The notes under the pieces: generated by a model
Database searches by the model: none
The model's input: the letters and a program-made list of their open reading frames with translations, nothing else
Told to the model about the DNA's origin: nothing
Source of the DNA: Vibrio splendidus
Lineage (GTDB): Bacteria > Pseudomonadota > Gammaproteobacteria > Enterobacterales > Vibrionaceae
DNA length: 64,000 nucleotides
Direction: 5' to 3'
Assembly (NCBI RefSeq): GCF_003345295.1
Contig: NZ_CP031055.1
Coordinates: 930,001-994,000, forward strand
Translations under genes and position numbers: made by a program
Part shown: in pieces, positions 24,670-35,700 of the stretch
Layout: each line of letters begins with the position of its first letter
How positions within the stretch are numbered: the stretch's first letter is position 1

Positions 24670-26529
24670 TTAACCATATTTATTAATGAATGCGATAACA
24701 TTCTTGTTACTCAGTAATTCAATCTTGTCGATAGTAAGTACGCAATAGCGGTAGTTTTTGTTTTTGAAGGTGATGTTCGACTTTTGTCCTGTTGGTTCTG
24801 AAAACTTATATATTTCAAATCCGATGTTCTTCATAAGTTCCAATGCACTTGGGTTCTTTATGATCATGGAATACTTTTTAATCTTAGTATTTCTTGCAAG
24901 AAGCTTCATATCGGAAATTAGGTTCGCAATAGATTGTTCGCGCTTCTCAGAGTGACCGCTAACCACAATGTAATTTAAGTTATGATTAGAATCTAAAGAG
25001 CAGGCTTGCTTAATATGTAGATGCTTATTTTGGTATTGCTCGAATACCTCTTCGTTGAAGAAAAAACCTAGGCTATGACTAACAATATCGCCATTAACAT
25101 CGACCATTTTTCTGCCATGCGCCTTTTTTTCACTGCAATAGAGAAACAGATCGATAGTATCAAGGGCTGAAGGATCCATCTTTGTATATTGCGAAATCAG
25201 CTTTATTCTATCTATTACTGCTTTGTCATTCTGATCTGTCATCAATGGCATGATCTGACAGTCGCAGCCTTCTTCTATCTCCCCTTTAGTGATAGATGAT
25301 ATTCGGCTTTGAAACGAAAAGAACCTCTCACGAAGGAAGTCTTCAAGTAGTGCACTGTCTTCGTTATCTTCTGAATCAAAGGATTTCAACGTTATATACA
25401 AGTCCAGACCAAGGCAGTCCAATAGCTTTAGGGCTTTGTAATTACTTGGCTTTACTTTGCTATTTTCCCATCGATTTATCGTTACGACATCTACAGAACT
25501 GAACTCATCATCTAAGTGATTAATGTATGCCGCAAAATCCTTTTGCGTTAACTTCAATTTTTTGCGCGCTTCGCGTAGTAATTGCGGAAATTTCATCATG
25601 GTAGAATATTCATCTTTGATTAGTGACATTACATTCCGATTAGTCAGATAGTCTATTTTGTCAATCGTTAATATACAGTAGCTATAATGTTTATTTTTGA
25701 ATGTGATATTACATTTTTTAGCAGAAGGTTCTGAAAATTTAAATACTTCAAACCCCACGCCCTTCAAGAGTTTCATCATGTTGGGGTCTTTTACTAAAAC
25801 AGAGTATCTTTTTATATTTTCATTCTGAGAAAGTAACTGTATATCTGAAACTATATGCTCAATAACATGATATTTTGTCTCTGAGTGTGAGCTTATATTA
25901 AAATAATTTATGCTTTTGCTTGAATTTAAAGAGCAAGCAATTCTTAGATCTAGCTCTTGAGTCTTTAAATTATCGAATTGATGCTCTTCAAAGAAAAAGC
26001 CTACGTTGTGACTCACAATGTCGCCATCTGTATTGATCAGCTTGTGACCATGTGCTTTTTTCTCACAGTAATAGAGATATAAATCAATTTGGTCCAGTGG
26101 CGAAATATCGACTTTTGTGAATTTAGAAAGTAGTTTGATTCTGTCGATAACGCCAGTGTCACACGGCTCTGACATTAAAGGTAGTGACTTAAAGTTGCGT
26201 TCGCCTTGTTGTTGATTCAGGCCTGATAGAGCTGAAATTCTACTTTGAAATGAGCCATAGGATTCGTTTAAAAACAGTTCGATTAGTGTGTCTTTTTGTT
26301 CGGACTTAAAGCTCTTTATTGTCTCAAACAAATCTCCGCCAAGGTACTGTAAGATCTTGAGTGCTTTGTATGTACTAGGTTTTACCTTACTGTTTTCCCA
26401 ACGATTTATCGTTACGACGTCAACCGCATTAAACTCATCGTCCAGCTGATTTAAGTAGGTTGCAAACTCTGTTTGTGTAAATTGAAGTTCCTTTCTGAAG
26501 TTACGTAACAACTGTGAAAACTCACTCAT
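24670..26529 (-). CDS. HTH protein made of two fused copies of one 310-aa module
   Basis: A 619-aa protein that is an internal duplication. Residues 1-310 and 311-619 align over their whole length, roughly 55% identical by eye. Each copy starts with a helix-turn-helix of XRE type (about 65 aa; both contain VDVVTINRWENSKVKPS). A shared alpha/beta region of about 240 aa follows, with KKAHG, GDIVSH, CSL and FSEP landmarks and an ending like YCVLTIDKI. The second module begins with two methionines (plus positions 25594-25599), so the gene looks like two tandem genes joined in frame. The C-terminal region is not a family I can name; its ending recalls acyltransferase-like folds, with low confidence. 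It is divergent from the giant surface-protein operon and may regulate it (inference). Confidence 0.75.
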   Translation of the reverse strand: MSEFSQLLRNFRKELQFTQTEFATYLNQLDDEFNAVDVVTINRWENSKVKPSTYKALKILQYLGGDLFETIKSFKSEQKDTLIELFLNESYGSFQSRISALSGLNQQQGERNFKSLPLMSEPCDTGVIDRIKLLSKFTKVDISPLDQIDLYLYYCEKKAHGHKLINTDGDIVSHNVGFFFEEHQFDNLKTQELDLRIACSLNSSKSINYFNISSHSETKYHVIEHIVSDIQLLSQNENIKRYSVLVKDPNMMKLLKGVGFEVFKFSEPSAKKCNITFKNKHYSYCILTIDKIDYLTNRNVMSLIKDEYSTMMKFPQLLREARKKLKLTQKDFAAYINHLDDEFSSVDVVTINRWENSKVKPSNYKALKLLDCLGLDLYITLKSFDSEDNEDSALLEDFLRERFFSFQSRISSITKGEIEEGCDCQIMPLMTDQNDKAVIDRIKLISQYTKMDPSALDTIDLFLYCSEKKAHGRKMVDVNGDIVSHSLGFFFNEEVFEQYQNKHLHIKQACSLDSNHNLNYIVVSGHSEKREQSIANLISDMKLLARNTKIKKYSMIIKNPSALELMKNIGFEIYKFSEPTGQKSNITFKNKNYRYCVLTIDKIELLSNKNVIAFINKYG

Positions 26530-26754
26530 TAAAACATTAACCTTCTGATAATTAACTCAATGTCTTGATTCTAATTTAGACATCAGACTCTCTATTTAAC
26601 ATCTTCAGTAATTTGTTTTTTACGGATGTTAATTGTTCGGATTATTTGAACTGTATGTTGCGCATGTCCCTAATAGGCTAAGTGCCAAATTGGTGACGTC
26701 AAATCTATGGCTTTTTGCCTAGACACTTGTCAATCTACTGTGAAGTGCGCGTTA
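26530..26754. promoter_or_regulatory. Divergent control region with an inverted repeat (TTAACATC ... GATGTTAA)
   Basis: About 225 AT-rich bases between the double-HTH gene and the giant repeat-protein gene. A perfect 8-bp inverted repeat lies at 26596-26603 and 26625-26632, its arms 29 bp apart start to start. That suits a dimer or a two-headed regulator across several helical turns. A related CATTAACC lies near the HTH gene start (26534-26542). No convincing -35/-10 pair could be fixed. Confidence 0.4.
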
Positions 26755-29700
26755 ATGTTCAGATACAATCTTGCCTTTTTCTTATCCATTCTGCTGTTTC
26801 CATTGGCCTCCTATGCGGACACAACGGGTCTTGTTATGGATCTGTCTGTTGACAGTGCGTCTTATGACAACGACCAAGAGGTGGCTTATACGCTTGTTTT
26901 AACGAATGAGTCGGATAAAGCTATCGCTGAGTTGGACGTTAAAGATGAGCTGTTAAATATCTTAACGACAGATGATCAAGGAAATAATGTTAACGCGTTC
27001 TCGCAAGTTTCGACTCAAGCGCAATACTCCTTCCTGTCATCTCCAGGTGATTACAGTCGCTTCGGAAACTTAGATGCATCAGGTGTGCGTATTGCGGCTG
27101 GTGGGTCGGTGACCTATACCATGGTCGCCACCGTTTCTGCCGACGCAGCCGGTACGATTGATAACGTCGCAAGTGCGAGCACTGGACTGTTGGATGCTGT
27201 TGAATCAAATACAGAATCCATTCAGCGTGGTGTGTACCAACATGATGTTGTTGTTTCGGTCGATAAGACGAACTATCAACTCAATAACAAACTCACCTAT
27301 AAGATTAAGGTTTCGAATACTGGCGATACCTTTATTCAGACGCTCGACGTTCAAGATGTCCTTTCAGACATAAAGGCACTCAATATTGAAGGGGCTTTGC
27401 AACAAGCCTTTACTGACAACGTTAACTCAGTCAGCAAGGTTGAAGGTAGCAAGAGCGAACCAGGTACCTTCGCCGAATCAGGGGACTTATCAGTAAGTGG
27501 TGCGTCGATTGATATTGGCGGGTCTGTGACTTACGAAATTCAAGCAACTGTTGCCGACAATTTAGTCGGCGACATTGTTAATGACGACATAACTGCTGAA
27601 ACACGCGATGACTTGGTTACAGTTGATGAGGTTATCACTCCACCCACTGAGCCTAGTATCACCCTGACACATACCTTGAACCAATCGGATAACTACCTAG
27701 TCGATGATGAGTTTTCCTATACGGTCACGGTTGCCAACCAAGCAAGTACTGGTATCGCGTACCATTATTCTGTTCAGCAGTTTCTTGCGGATCTTGAAAC
27801 CGATCTAGGCAACGATGTCAGCAACGAAAAGAATGCAACTGACACGGTTGGTAACCCCTACGATTTTTGGACCAATGAAGTGACCTCGATTGGTTCTCAT
27901 AGCCTTTCTGAACTCAATGTATCTGGAAAGGAGTCCAACAAGTCACTAGAAGACAAAGTGTCTATCTATCCCGGTGAGCAGATTGTTTATTCCGTTGTAG
28001 TGGACGTTAGCCCTGTGTCTATTGGTCAAATTCCCCAAGTTGCAGCCCGAGTGGTTGATGCTGATGGCCTCGCAGATTCTGGCGATGCTTTGGCTAATAT
28101 TCTTGATTCGAAAGGCGTTCTGACGACGTCATCAAGTCAAATTACACGTAATAAAAACACCACCGATACTACTTATGTCCCGGGGATAGCCGGTGATAAC
28201 GAAGTAGTTTATGACATTGTTATTTCTAACAAGGACACAGAGTTTTTCGCCAACGATATTGAAGTCATCGATAAATTTGCTTGTATCGTGACAGAACAAG
28301 CGGATGGCTCCAACGCTTCAGCATTTTCCGAGTGGAAGCTTGAAGTCGCCGATAGAAGTGGTGATGGCTCGAATTATGGTTCATTTAATTACAATACTTG
28401 GACAACAAACGACATCAATTTGAAAGTCGACCTCGCACCTGAGGGTTTCGTTCATTATAAGCTGACCGCAAAAGTGGCAGACACCAGTGTGGGTCAGATT
28501 GTTGATGATGGTACCGATGCGGGTTTGTGCTTAGGGGATAACTTAGGCGAGTCGGGCTCTGGTGTACAGATGCCAAACTCGAAATTAAAAGTCCAAAAGG
28601 AGGTGGATTCTCGTTACTACTCAGCTGGCGGTACCCTGAACTACGACATCACGGTAGAGAATAACGGTGACGGCTACGCGATTGATGTACCGGTTTATGA
28701 TGATTTAGTGTCTGTCATGACTCAGTCTATTAATGATACACCGACTAAAGCGTATTTGAGCTGGGTTATTACTGCGAAATCCTATGCCTCTGACGGCTCA
28801 ATTTCGACAAACAGTGATCCCGGCTTTACTGGTCAAATTGAAGGTAATCAAAGCAATAAACTTATCTTGGACGAGAAGGCTAAGTTGGCCCCACACGATA
28901 AGATCGTTTATAGCATTGCGGCGATCGTAAACCCCATTGCCGATGATGAAATCCGTAATGAAGTGACAGTCGACAGCGTGCTTTATTCCGATAGAGGCTC
29001 ATACCCACGAGATTACTACTTAGTATTGGATAAGCGTGTTGATGGTCATAACGAACAAAACGCGTATACCGACACCACCAATACTGTCACTTATACGATC
29101 AGCATTACCAACCCAGAAGGGAACGGTTTCGCCTCTAACATCAATGTCAAAGATGAAATCAGTACTATAGAAGCTGAGTTACTTCACGAGCCGGGTGAAA
29201 CCAAGTCCGTGTTCTCTTCGTGGACGATCAGTGCAGAAAGAGAGGCAGACTCCCCGTGGGTGAAAGCCGTGACTGACCCCGGATCGTTCTCGGATAACAA
29301 TGATCTGGATGCCACCGCTCAGATCCCGCCAGGTGCGACGATTACTTATACCATTGTTGGGACACTCGATCGCAGTGTCGACAGTGAGATTCTTTGGGGA
29401 GCATTCACCAATACCGCAACAGTGACGGGACCAGATACTAATCTATCGGATACGGTACGCACCTATCCTAGTGAACCTAATCTTGTAGTCGCTAAGACAG
29501 CTCAAAATACCGACTTTGTTGTAGGTGAGCGCGCTACATTCGATATTTATATCTATAACCGCGGTGTTGGCTATGCAAATGACGCAACGGTACAAGATAG
29601 TATTTCAGCGCTTAACTTCTTTAATAGCTGGACAATTGTAGGTTCGACCAACACCGATAAACCGGGTTCTCGTTACGGTGACATTGCTAACGACACTGAC

Positions 29701-32700
29701 ATCGATACCGACGTTGATATCACTCCCGGAGGGTGGGTTCACTATGAGGTGAGCGGCATTGTTAAGTCTGACTATGAAGAAGAACAAGTATCCAACCGTG
29801 TTGATGTTTACGACCCTATCACGGACCGTGACCACAGCTCTTCTGCACAAATAGATAACTCACACAGTACCTATGACATCAATGTTTCACTAGCCAAAAC
29901 GACTGATGTTGTCCGTTACACGCCGGGTGAAGATCTCACCTACACCATCGTTATTGGCAATAATAGCGACACTGATGAGACCGATCTTATCTTCATGGAT
30001 CGCCTGAGTGAGATCACTACTACGCTAGCGAATGATAAAGATGGTGAAGTAGAAGATGTTCTTAATCAAAACCCGTTTGAGTATTGGTCGGTTGATACTG
30101 GCGCGGGTTTCGGCCCGAATACCACTGATGATGTGGAGTTCCCAGTTTCAATTCCTGCCAAAGACTTTGTCACGGTGCGCATTAAGGCGCATGTCAAAGA
30201 CAATGCGGTGTCTAACGGTGTCGCTGACAGAGACGACGGCATAATCCGCAACGAAGCCGTGCTGATTCATGACGATAATGCCGGTTGTACTGACGATTGT
30301 GAGTATGCCAAACGTGCCGTGGCTGAAAACCATCAAGTGCACAACAGTGGCGGAGTAGTCCGTACAACCAATATTAACCGCTACTCCCCGGGCGATGAGT
30401 TGACCTATACCATCAAGTACAACTCTCAAGATGGACACGGTTATCGAAACAACGTTGACGTTAACGAACTGATTAATGGCATATCAGTGGAGCTACAAGA
30501 TGGCAATTCAGGCAATCCATTTTTCGATGATTCGGTAGGTTCAAACAAGTTTACGGTGGCAGTTGCTAAGAGCGATCCTGCAAACGCGGGGACAACCGAT
30601 GGTACCAAAGACGGTGATGTTGCGAACGACACTGACATCGTAACCTCGATTGATATCGATGCTGGCGAAGACGTGACTTACACAGTAACAGGTACCGTAA
30701 GACCGGATGCGGTCGGTGATATTCATTACCGAGATACCGTCGTGATTCCCGATGATTACCATTTAGATTTTGATAAAACGACCGATGAAGTGGTGTACGA
30801 GCCAGCTCAAACCATGACCTATCACTTAGTGATTGAGAATGACGGCAAAGGTAACGCTCACGATATTCCAATCGTCGATAACCTCGAAGATATTACGGTC
30901 AGCTTAGTGGACGGTAAGACAGGACCAGCGTATTCAGATTGGACCATCACATCGATCGCAACTGGAACCGATTCTGAGTATGTAGATGCGGGCGCAGGTG
31001 CTGGCAATGTTTACACATCAACCAACAGCAACTTAAATGTTGAAGCCGATATTCCGATGGGCGCTAAGCTTGAGTACCAAGTTGTCGCGACCATCAATGA
31101 CAAAGCCAATGGCGATGTTGTTAACGTTCTAACCGTCGATGGCGACACGATATCTCATGATATTCGTCAAGAAGCTCGAAAAGTTGATTTTGAAAAGAAC
31201 ATTCTGGCGTATTACGACACGGATGAAAACGAACTGGTTGGCGCAACTAACTACATGCCAGGTGGTTATGTTGAGTATGAAATTTTAATTGAGAACATTG
31301 CGAGCGCCCACGTTGATGATATGAGCTTGCGTGATGACATCGACCAAATTAACACTCAATACTTTAATGGAACGCGTGGCCCTGCATTTGATAGCTGGAC
31401 GATTGAAACATTCACTGATAGCTCAGGTATTTCCAACCCAGATGTTGATAACTCAATCCAAGACAATAAGCCGATTGATACTCACTTCGATATCTCGGCA
31501 GACAACTTTGGCCGAGCTGCATCGTCAGCGTTTGTCCGCTATGCCATAAAAGCCAAGATCAGTCCGAAAGCGGTAGGTTCTTTTACTAATAAAGCTTACA
31601 TCGATGAAGACAATGGTAATGAACTGATCGCGGTATCACCACCATCAACGATGGCAGAACCTGAAGTCACGTTCTCTAAAAAAGCGTTTTATGATGCAGG
31701 CTTCTCTTCGCAAAAAACTGAATATTCTCAAGCTTCTGGCGAGAGTGAGGTTTACTACCGCGTCGAGATTAAGAATACGGGGGATGGTATTGAATATGGT
31801 TCTCGCCTAGAAGATGCGATTTCGGAAATTCAAACTCGTATTGCAGAAGACAGCACCAGTTCAGGAGGTGATCCTATTGGACAACCGTTCTTGGCTGGCT
31901 GGGAAGTTAGCCTAGATAAAACGGCTGCGACAGGCTCTATTACCGACGCGATTGACTTTGTACCTGGCAATAACATCGATATTGATAACGACATTGTTAT
32001 CGCGCCTCAAGAAAGCCTAACGTTCACTATTCATGCTCAAATTCGTGAAGATGCATTGGGTGACATTCAAAATAAAGCGACGTACGACGGTAGTGCTCGA
32101 ACAGCGAATTTAATGCCGCTTGAAAATAATACCAGTGTTGAAAAACGTGTGGTGTCGATCAATGGCAACCCGTTCAGCGATGGTGATACCTATCTTCCGG
32201 GTGACGAAGTTGAGTATGAATTTGTAGTCACAAACCCGGAAAACGGTTGGGCGAATGATATTCAGATCAAAGACACAATCACAGACATTCAAGTCGAAGT
32301 GATTGGCGGTAAAACGGAATCCGTTTTTGTTTCTGGCGATATGACCCATGAAGTCAGCAATGGTATTGATGCCAATATTGATACTTATGTACCAAGCTAC
32401 AACACCAGTGGCAACCTTGACATTGAAACCGATATTGCCGCGGGAGAAGTGCTGACCTTTAACTTAACCGGTGTCGTTCGTGACGACGCTTTGGGCACGA
32501 TTGATGCGAACCAAGTGACCGCAGGAAGTGGCTCTGCGACGTCGCAAGTGATACCACCTAAAGATGCCGAGCTCGATTACTTCAAAACCTTGGTGTATAC
32601 CGATGGTGAATCGGCAGGGTGTTCTGTTCCTTCAAACGATGGCAGCGGTTGTACTTACGCACCACGTGGTGATGTTGAGTATCAAGTTACGTTAGATAAC

Positions 32701-35700
32701 ACAGGCGATAGCATCGCAAATGATGTGAGCGTTATCGATGCGATTCACACAATCAAAACCGAAGATGGCGATGATGCGTTCTCTAGCTGGACAACGGCTA
32801 TTGCGGTTGAACCTGTTGGCACTTACGACGTGCAAGGTAACTACAACGGTAGCGTACCATTGAATGCAACTGTCGATCTTCGTCCTGGTGAGCGTATTGT
32901 GTTTGACGTGAAAGGCACCGTGTCGACTTCAGCGACAGGTACTATTACCAACACGGCGCAAGTGAACGGTGATAACACCAACGACATCGTACTTGATCCG
33001 GGTCGCTCGAATATCCTGATTGATAAATGGACGGATACGCCTGAGTACGTGCCGGGTGGAACAGTGAATTACTACATCGACATCACCAATGACGATGTGG
33101 ATTCTGGCCTGTTTTCGATTCGTGACATCATCAGCGGCTTTGAAGTCGAAACCGTCGATGGCTCAATGGAAACGGCATTGACAGAATGGACGGTTGATTA
33201 CGATGTGCTTTATAACTCGGCGCCGTCAGATCTCAACGCTAATGACTTCTCAGAGCTTGATAAGCTAGTTGGTCAAAACAGTCCAGACATCGATTTACCT
33301 GTCGAATCGATCAAGATGGCAGGGCGTGACGATGCCGGTACGGGTGGCGGCGATAAGTACACAGTTGTCCGTATTCACGTCCAAGGCAAGGTACGAGATG
33401 ACGCGATTGGGCGCTTTACCAATACGGCTTATCTACGACATGGTTTGGACGATTCGAAGATCGCTCGCTTACGAGAAGGCTTTATCACTCCGAAGTCGGG
33501 TCAATTGGTGCTAACCAAAGAAACGACGCCAATTGCAGAACCTGATGCCAAATACCAACCGGGTCAACCAATCTCATACAAGATCACTGTGGCTAACACG
33601 GGTGAAGGTTACCTTGTCGATCAAGTCTTAACCGATCGTATCGACACCATCATGACAGAGGTGGCTAACAGCACAGATCAAGAGCAAGCGTTGACAGGTA
33701 ATTGGATTATTAGCGACGAACAGCTTGATGGCAGTGGCGATCCAGCCCTGAACGCTCGCAAAGATGTGGTTAATAACACGCAGGGTTATAGTGCGACTTA
33801 CAGCATTCACCCGGGTGACAGTTATTCATTTGTCGTGACCAACACTGTTAATGATAAAGCCAAAGGCGAGATCACTAACGTCGTTAAAGTTGATAGCGAC
33901 GACGGTGAGCACTCTGCCGACGCGAACTACATTCCAGAAGACGCGCAAGTTGAGATCACTAAAGACGTCGATAAAGCAGAGTACCTTCCGGGAGAGGCGC
34001 TTCAGTACACGGTAACCGTTAAAAATAACGGCTTAGGTTGGGCTGAAGATGTTGCTATTCAAGATGCGCTGAAGTCGGTTGAAACCACGATTGCAGGCGG
34101 TGCGACTGAACAAGCTTTTGACCCTGCTTCAATCCAAATATCTGCGGTATCGACAACCGGTGAAACCCCAGTACCGGATGCAACCAGTGGTGAAGACCTT
34201 AATGAGACGCTCGATATTGCGCCTCAAGACAGCATTGTTTTCACTATTCAAGTGACGACTAATCCGTTGGCGACAGGCGATATCACTAACATCGCATCAG
34301 CGACCTTTGACGGCACAACATTTGATGACAGTGCTACCAGTACACCAGTTTTGGCGACGGTTTCGGTCAAGAAGACGGTTGATACGCCATCGTATGAAGT
34401 AACCAAGCTGATTAACTACGACATCACCGTAACCAACAGTTCTGATGCGTTTGCATCTGGTGTTCAACTTGAAGACATCATCAGTGACATTCAAGTCGAC
34501 ACGACGGCTGATAAGCAAGAGTCGGCATTCCTGCTTTGGGAAGTGAGCTTTGACGCCTCGGATGATCGTTCGGTTGTCACTCCAAAGACATTCGACTTGA
34601 GTGAAGACATCGATGTGAGTATGGATGTTGCGCCACAGAGCAAAGTGACTTTCCATGTTAAGGCGTTAATTCGCACGACAGCGATTGGTGATATCAGCAA
34701 TACGGCCACCATCACTTACAACGGTGCCCCACAAGACTCTGTAGTGATTATTACACCGAAAGAGGCGGAGTTTGTTGCGACCAAAACCAATGTGCAAACC
34801 GAGTATGAACCGGGTGGTGAGCTTGAGTTCCTGATCACTATTGAAAACACCTCGAACAACTACATCAGTGACTTAAGTGTTGTTGATGATATGGAGTCGA
34901 TTGAGGTCGCATACTACAACGGTTCGACGGGACCTGCTTTTGTGGCTGGTTCCACCTCTTTGGTGGTCGATTCAACCACAATAGGCACCACCACCGAGCA
35001 AGTTAGCCCGACGGAATACAACGTAGATATCGCCCCACACGGCACAGTAGTGTTCCGCTCAAAAGGCACCGTAGTCGACACCGCAACTGGACACATCATT
35101 AATACTGCGCAAGTAGACGGCGGTGATGTTATCAGTCCTCCAGTTCAAACAGTCGCGGCTGTGGTTCAAGCTGAGCTGTTTACCGATGCCCCGTATTACG
35201 TGCCGGGAGAGCAGGTTGAGTATCACTTAGTGGTGCAGAACATAGGCCGAGGTATAGCCAAAGATGTCGCGCTTTACACCCAGTTCTCTGAATCCATGGG
35301 TGATCATATTGATGGTAATTTTAGTAATGCGTTTGATGAATGGACACTAACGGCAACATCAGAAGGGGCTGAAACTCAACCTGGCACCTTTGATGACGAC
35401 AAAGACCTGTTCACCTTGGTCGACATCGCGCCGGGCGGCAAGATTGATTACACGTTCACATTGACGGTCAACGAAGACATGCTGACTAACATCGATGTGC
35501 TTGGTTACTACCTCGACTTAACTGGTAGCCCAGCGATGCGCGCTCGATCTAAAGGCATGTTGGCATCAGAAACCTCGATGCAGGCAGTGGCAGACCAAGT
35601 ATCTGCTTTGGATTTGCCGCCAGTGGGTGCTGATCTGGTTGTTGAAAAACGTTCTGATAAGCCTGAATACACCGAAGATGACGACAGTGTCACTTATTAC

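Noticed and set aside
26990..35693. Many overlapping reading frames of 60-120 codons within the giant gene on both strands
   Set aside because: They lack ribosome-binding sites and family patterns, and follow from codon bias of the long real frame.
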